DNA of 18,438 nucleotides. It comes from an uncultured Clostridiaceae bacterium (GTDB lineage: Bacteria > Bacillota > Clostridia > Lachnospirales > Lachnospiraceae). The notes below the pieces were generated by a model that saw only the letters and a program-made list of their open reading frames with translations, made no database searches and had not been told where the DNA came from. The stretch lies in NCBI GenBank assembly GCA_949948825.1, contig CATLIJ010000014.1:1-18438 (forward strand), in the 5' to 3' direction. Shown piece by piece: positions 13,993-18,438 of the stretch (positions are counted from its first letter, which is position 1; each line of letters opens with the position of its first letter). The translations under genes and the position numbers were made by a program.

Positions 13993-16884
13993 ATGAATGT
14001 TGTCTATGTATCAAATGAAAATTATGTAAGGCATATGGCTGTGTCCATGGTTTCTCTTTTTGAGCGGAATCAGGGGGCAAAACAGCTGACTGTATATGTG
14101 TTTTCCATAAAAATCAAAAAGGAAACCAAAAGAAAGCTCTGCCAGATGGCAAACCAGTATAACCGGGAGATCGGCTGGGTGGAGCTGGGGGAGCTTCAGG
14201 CACAGTTTGGTTTTGAGCTGGATACAGGAGGATTTGATGCCAGCATTATGGGCCGCCTGTTTGTGGGCAGACTTTTGCCGGAATCGGTCCGCCGGGTGCT
14301 GTATCTGGACTGTGATACTGTGGTCATGCGGTCTCTTGGGCGTCTGTGGAACATGAATCTCAGAGGCAATGTAATGGGTGCTGTGATGGAACCAACCATC
14401 TATGAGCCAGTAAAACAGGCCATTGGCCTTGGCAAGGAGGAGGCCTATGTAAATTCCGGGGTTCTTCTGATTGATCTGGAACGATGGAGGGAGCAGCAGG
14501 TAGAGGAGCAGCTGGTGGATTTCTACAAAAAAAGAGTGGGAAGCCTCTTTGCCTGTGACCAGGATGTTCTCAACGGCGTATTAAAAGGGCAGATTTGTTT
14601 TCTTCCGCCAGAATATAACTTTTGTACCAATTATCGGTATTTTTCATATAAAGAATTAATCCGGTATGGAAAAACCTATGAGACCGTGGGAAGACAGGCA
14701 TTTCAGAAGGCAAAAAGCCATCCTGCCATTATCCACTATGCAGGAGACGAAAGGCCATGGATTGCAGGAAACCGGAACCATTACCGGAAAGCCTATGAAA
14801 ATGCTCTGGCTCTGACACCCTGGGCCGGCGCCCCAAAGGAAAAGGGGCAGGAATGGTATATGGCAGCCTATCATCTGATGGATTACATGACTGTGGTCTG
14901 CCCTCCGGTTCGCCGCGTCATCAGCCGCAAACTGGGAATGAAGGTGAGGGATGCCCGAAAAAAGGAAAACCCTGTAAAAAATACAGAACAGATTGCAGTT
15001 TTGCTGGCAGCCTATCAGGGAGCGGCTTATATAAAAGAACAGATTGACTCCATTCTGGCTCAGACCATACCAGATATTCGCATTGTGGTTTCTGACGATG
15101 GCTCCTGTGATGGAACCCGGCAGATTTTGGAAGCTTATGAAAAAGCATATCCACACCAGATTATTTTGCGGCACCGGGTCCGGGAAGGGGAGTACCAGGA
15201 CCGTGAACCGCATGTACCGGCCCCAGCCATGAATTTCTTCTGGCTTTTGTCCCAGACACAGGCAGATTATATTCTTTTTTGCGACCAGGATGACGTGTGG
15301 TATCCAGAAAAGGCAGAGACTTTACTGGGAAGAATGAAGGAGCTGGAGAAAGATAATAAGGGCTGCCCTGTACTGGTTTATTCTGATATGGAGGTGACAG
15401 ACGCCGGTCTGAATCTTATCAGCCCCAGCTTTTTTTCCTACGCAAAATCCAGTCCCAGGCGGACGGCCTTATGGGAAATTCTGGTGGAAAATCCGGTTAC
15501 AGGCGGATCTGCCATGATTAACCGCCATCTGGCAGAGCTGGCAGCACAGGTTCCGGATGCCTGTTTTATGCATGACTGGTGGATTGCTCTGTGTGCCTCC
15601 TGTTTTGGGGTCATTTCCTGCGTCCGAAAGCCCCTTTCCCAATATCGTCAGCACGGGAATAATGCAGTGGGGGCAAGAAATACAGGAAGTCTTCAAGATC
15701 TTAAGGAGAGGAAAAGCCGAAGGAAACAGGTAGAAGAAAACTATTGCCGGATGTTCTGGCAGGCGGAGGCATTTCTAAAACAGTTTGAGAGAAGGCTGGA
15801 CAGAAGCCAGAAAAAGGTGCTGGAGGAATATCTGACGCTGCCCTGGAAGACTCCCATAAGACGGCTTTTCACCATTTTGAAATATGGATTTATAAAAACC
15901 TCCTGGATTCAGACAGCAGCCCAGGCTGTCACCATACCTGGGAAGCCGGTGTATAAAACCTTTGGCAGCACATCCTCGGTCAAAGAGATGAAAATTTATT
16001 GTGTGATTCTCAACTATAAGGATGCAGAGACAGTCTGGAAGCTGGTGAAACAGATTGAGAGCTATTCCTGTCTGGACGGAATCATAATCGTGGACAACCA
16101 TTCGCCAGACGATTCCTGGGAGCAGCTTGAAAAACTGACATCTTCCAAAATCTCTCTGATTCAGGCAGAGAAAAACGGCGGTTATGGAGCAGGAAATAAT
16201 CTTGGCGTCCGGTATACAGTACAGGAAAAGGGAGCGACTCATGTGATTATTGCCAATCCGGATGTATCCTTTTCCGAAAGCTGTGTATGGGGACTGAAAA
16301 AAATTTTTGTCAAATATCCGGATGTAGGAGCGGCAGCAGCGCGGATGGAGGACAAAACCTATAAAAAATTTCAAAACGGCTGGAGGCATTATGGGTTTGT
16401 GGGACAGCTTCTGCGCATGGGGCCGGTCAGCAGAAGGCTGTTGGGCTGGTGCCTTGCCTATCCTCCGTTCTATTTTAAGAACAAAAAGGCAGTCCTGGTA
16501 GATGAAGTCCACGGCTCCATGATCATGGTGGATGGAAAAGCATTTCTGGATTGCGGAGGATATGACGAGGGGATTTTCCTGTACCAGGAAGAATCCGTAC
16601 TGGGAGACCGTCTGAAAAAGGCAGGCTGCTCCACAGTATTGCTCTTAACCGAATCCTACCTTCACAGTCACTCAGCCACTATCAGCAAATCTTACGAAGA
16701 CGAGCTGCAGCGGCAAAAGCTTCGGGAGACAAGCCTCCTGTATTACATGAAAAACTACCTTCACATAGGTCCCATACGGGAAAAGATAGCAAAACTATGG
16801 TTTTGGGGAATCCGTACAGAGCTGCAGATTTTTCGCAAGGTGCAATCCATTTGTGCCATTCTAGCAGATCACAGACACCAATGA
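13993..16884 (+). CDS. Three-domain glycosyltransferase fusion (GT8-GT2-GT2)
   Basis: A 963-residue protein with three complete-looking glycosyltransferase domains. (a) Residues 1-320, GT8-like: MNVVYVSNENYVRHMAVSM, DxD motif D106-C-D108 in YLDCDTVVM, YVNSGVLLIDLERW at about 152-165, HYAGDERPW from H248. (b) 330-640, GT2-like: IAVLLAAYQGAAYIKEQIDSIL, SDDG at 367-370, FCDQDDVWYPEKA at 429-441. (c) 666-963, second GT2 of the rhamnosyl/galactofuranosyl type: MKIYCVILNYKDAETV, IIIVDNHSPDDS (D701), NGGYGAGNNLGV, ANPDV at 754-758, GGYDEGIFLYQEE. The ATG at 13993 has AGGAGG 5 bases upstream; an earlier in-frame ATG at 13930 lies inside glf. No membrane segment is obvious, so it is likely cytoplasmic or peripheral. 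With glf upstream, one GT2 domain may transfer galactofuranose; sugars and order are inferred. Confidence 0.88.
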   Translation: MNVVYVSNENYVRHMAVSMVSLFERNQGAKQLTVYVFSIKIKKETKRKLCQMANQYNREIGWVELGELQAQFGFELDTGGFDASIMGRLFVGRLLPESVRRVLYLDCDTVVMRSLGRLWNMNLRGNVMGAVMEPTIYEPVKQAIGLGKEEAYVNSGVLLIDLERWREQQVEEQLVDFYKKRVGSLFACDQDVLNGVLKGQICFLPPEYNFCTNYRYFSYKELIRYGKTYETVGRQAFQKAKSHPAIIHYAGDERPWIAGNRNHYRKAYENALALTPWAGAPKEKGQEWYMAAYHLMDYMTVVCPPVRRVISRKLGMKVRDARKKENPVKNTEQIAVLLAAYQGAAYIKEQIDSILAQTIPDIRIVVSDDGSCDGTRQILEAYEKAYPHQIILRHRVREGEYQDREPHVPAPAMNFFWLLSQTQADYILFCDQDDVWYPEKAETLLGRMKELEKDNKGCPVLVYSDMEVTDAGLNLISPSFFSYAKSSPRRTALWEILVENPVTGGSAMINRHLAELAAQVPDACFMHDWWIALCASCFGVISCVRKPLSQYRQHGNNAVGARNTGSLQDLKERKSRRKQVEENYCRMFWQAEAFLKQFERRLDRSQKKVLEEYLTLPWKTPIRRLFTILKYGFIKTSWIQTAAQAVTIPGKPVYKTFGSTSSVKEMKIYCVILNYKDAETVWKLVKQIESYSCLDGIIIVDNHSPDDSWEQLEKLTSSKISLIQAEKNGGYGAGNNLGVRYTVQEKGATHVIIANPDVSFSESCVWGLKKIFVKYPDVGAAAARMEDKTYKKFQNGWRHYGFVGQLLRMGPVSRRLLGWCLAYPPFYFKNKKAVLVDEVHGSMIMVDGKAFLDCGGYDEGIFLYQEESVLGDRLKKAGCSTVLLLTESYLHSHSATISKSYEDELQRQKLRETSLLYYMKNYLHIGPIREKIAKLWFWGIRTELQIFRKVQSICAILADHRHQ

Positions 16885-16946
16885 AATTAAGGAAAGAGGC
16901 AGAAAGAAGATATTAAGAACTTTAAAAATTGCCAAAAAAGCAGCGT

Positions 16947-16986
16947 AAGAAAAAAGAGAATGTCAGAAAACATTCTCTTTTTTCTT
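16947..16986. terminator. Bidirectional terminator between the convergent glycosyltransferase and transpeptidase genes
   Basis: A perfect 17-base-pair stem, 16947-16963 with 16970-16986, and a 6-base loop (CAGAAA). The right arm ends in a T run (16978-16983), and the mirrored A run (16950-16955) serves the minus strand. Confidence 0.85.
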
Positions 16987-17005
16987 GCGCAAAAACCTTG
17001 CGCAA
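16985..17005. repeat. Two copies of the palindrome TTGCGCAA
   Basis: TTGCGCAA at 16985-16992 and again at 16998-17005, separated by AAACC. It overlaps the base of the terminator stem and lies 21 bases past the transpeptidase stop. Function is unknown. Confidence 0.6.
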
Positions 17006-17025
17006 ATCTTTAAAAGAAATTCTTT

Positions 17026-18438
17026 TTAAAACCCATGTCTGGCCAATATCTCTGCTGTTGCCTGGGCGATTCCCTCCGGTGTAACATTCGGATCTGTTGG
17101 ATCCCAGGTCTGGGCTTCCGGAATCTCAAAAGGAATAGCAGGGCGGTCATAGGGACCAGGAACAGGGCTGTTGTAAACCTCAACCGTGGTTCCCAGCGGA
17201 CAGTTATCATAGATCCACTTGGAATCTGCTGTTACAAGACGAATACATCCTGCAGATTCTGCAATGCTCATATAGTTGTAAGTATAACCCTGAAGAGCAT
17301 AAGAATTCGGCTTGTCATAAATAATCGAATGCATCAGGATGGGAAGTCCAGCTCCAAGACGTGTGGCATACTGAGTATGCACATCATGGATCATGAGCCT
17401 CCAGCGGTATTTTTCCGGTGTCTTAAAGGTTCCAAGAGGAGTGTCCAGACCGCAGGAGGTCAGGAAGGATTTCACTGGAATAATATAACCATTGTCCCCA
17501 TCCTTGGTATAAATGGTCATACAGTTCATCTCTTTGTTAATGCGGATTAAGAACGGACCCTGGTTGCCTACAATGGGCTCTAAGTCAGTCAGCATAACTC
17601 CGTCTTCTCCGAAATAATACTTGTAGCCATCTATGTACTGCCATCCGGTTACAGGATAAGAGTCCACAAAGTAGTAACGCTGGTTTCCAATCCATCCCCA
17701 TCCGGTGTAATTGGAGCCATCTCCATGGATGTACCGCAGGATTCCATCCACATATTGAACGCCGTCTGCATGGGCAGAGATAACCGGATTGCCTAAATCA
17801 AAGTCCGGACCCTGGCCTTTCCGGAAGATAGCCATGCGGAAGCCGCTTAAAGCAAGGCCCTGATTCATAGTTCCCACAGTAAGGCCGTTCTTGTCCCATC
17901 CGGTCTCAGTTCCGTCGGTAAGGCGGGCTGCATAATACACGTCAAATTCATTGCCAGCAACGCCGCTTAAGCGGATCTGGATCGCTTCAATGGGGGCATT
18001 GTCAGCAGGAAATTGGGTCTGCTGGCCATTGATTACCCACGGAGTCCATCCGTTGGTGGAAGTATAAGCCCGGTAGTGGACATTGCCAAAGGCTTCTCCA
18101 AGAAAGATGGAAATGGAGATAAAATTCCTTCCCTCTGACTCTGGCGGCCACATATCAGCAATAAATGGCTGGGACCATGTCATGCTGTCCCTATAAAGGA
18201 TGGTAGCCTGTAAGCTGGCATGACGCATGGGGACAGAAAGAGGATGTCCTTCCGGATAATTATTTTCCGGAATCTGGAAGGTCTGCTCTGCCGGACGCTG
18301 AGGGCGCTCTGCGGCTGCAGGCTGTTCCGGTTCTGGTTCCGGCTGTTCTCCCGGGCCTGCGCCCGGACCAGCTCCTGGTCCCTGGCTCTGCCCTGGATCG
18401 GATGGCTGCCCCGGCTGATTCTTGTCCTGTGCAGGGGC
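17026..18438 (-). CDS. L,D-transpeptidase with ChW and cell-wall-binding repeats (N-terminus outside window)
   Basis: An exported peptidoglycan-crosslinking or anchoring enzyme. The frame is open to the right edge, so at least 470 residues are present and the signal peptide lies outside; an ATG at 18228 is internal. From the visible N-terminal end come a Pro/Gly/Gln/Glu linker (about 45 residues, PGQPSDPGQSQGPGAGPG...), clostridial ChW-type repeats (GWTPWVINGQQTQFP...IEAIQIRLSG; GWDKNGLTVGTMNQGLALSGFRMAIF), glucan/choline-binding-like repeats (GWGWIGNQRYYFVDSYPVTGWQYIDGYKYYFGEDG), then the YkuD domain. The active-site cysteine is in ESAGCIRLVTADSKWIYDNCP, with HSIIYDKP upstream. The canonical SHGC is SAGC here. 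The C-terminal tail is a short charged helix. It is convergent with the glycosyltransferase. Confidence 0.92.
   Translation of the reverse strand, partial: APAQDKNQPGQPSDPGQSQGPGAGPGAGPGEQPEPEPEQPAAAERPQRPAEQTFQIPENNYPEGHPLSVPMRHASLQATILYRDSMTWSQPFIADMWPPESEGRNFISISIFLGEAFGNVHYRAYTSTNGWTPWVINGQQTQFPADNAPIEAIQIRLSGVAGNEFDVYYAARLTDGTETGWDKNGLTVGTMNQGLALSGFRMAIFRKGQGPDFDLGNPVISAHADGVQYVDGILRYIHGDGSNYTGWGWIGNQRYYFVDSYPVTGWQYIDGYKYYFGEDGVMLTDLEPIVGNQGPFLIRINKEMNCMTIYTKDGDNGYIIPVKSFLTSCGLDTPLGTFKTPEKYRWRLMIHDVHTQYATRLGAGLPILMHSIIYDKPNSYALQGYTYNYMSIAESAGCIRLVTADSKWIYDNCPLGTTVEVYNSPVPGPYDRPAIPFEIPEAQTWDPTDPNVTPEGIAQATAEILARHGF

Overview
The window looks like chromosomal DNA of a spore-forming Firmicute of the class Clostridia, probably Lachnospiraceae. 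The evidence is spoIIID, a sipL-type gene (DUF3794/SPOCS repeats plus LysM), two sites matching sigma-E promoters, an L,D-transpeptidase with clostridial (ChW) wall-binding repeats, and moderate G+C with strong purine-rich ribosome binding sites. The family assignment is an inference; no rRNA or other phylogenetic marker is present.

Layout. (1) 2-325: 3' end of rtcB (RNA ligase). (2) 418-2336: an A+T-rich two-gene module with a 4-base overlap, encoding an OLD/RecF-like AAA ATPase and a small Toprim-fold protein. It is the best candidate for an imported, poorly described defence system here, resembling in architecture PARIS, AbiL and other ATPase+Toprim pairs. (3) 2388-2719: a sigma-E-type promoter and spoIIID, directly downstream of the module, then a terminator shared with a convergent gene. 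(4) 2846-8741, minus strand: a secreted metallo-beta-lactamase-fold hydrolase, and an apparent operon running iron alcohol dehydrogenase, class-3-like aldehyde dehydrogenase, large GT-C-like membrane protein, with a good sigma-A promoter at 8713-8741. (5) 8830-9309: a PrcB-domain lipoprotein and its terminator. (6) 9348-10320: cysE, its leader (a possible 43-codon ORF overlapping cysE by ATGA, and an inverted repeat over the -35 box), and a terminator hairpin whose 5' side contains the sigma-E promoter of the next gene. (7) 10321-11901: sipL. (8) 11902-12371: about 470 bases with no confident gene, but with strong hairpins, a host-like small ORF and a second terminator. (9) 12372-12632: a GIY-YIG protein, followed by a polypurine repeat tract. 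(10) 12870-16884: glf (UDP-galactopyranose mutase) and a three-domain glycosyltransferase, a surface-glycan pair. (11) 17026-18438, minus strand: an L,D-transpeptidase cut by the window edge.

How the parts fit. spoIIID and sipL are mother-cell sporulation genes, and each has a promoter matching the sigma-E consensus with a 14-base spacer. The alcohol and aldehyde dehydrogenases probably interconvert an alcohol, aldehyde and acid. glf would supply UDP-galactofuranose to one domain of the fused glycosyltransferase, and the L,D-transpeptidase and membrane protein also act at the envelope. All functions are read from sequence motifs; no database search was possible.
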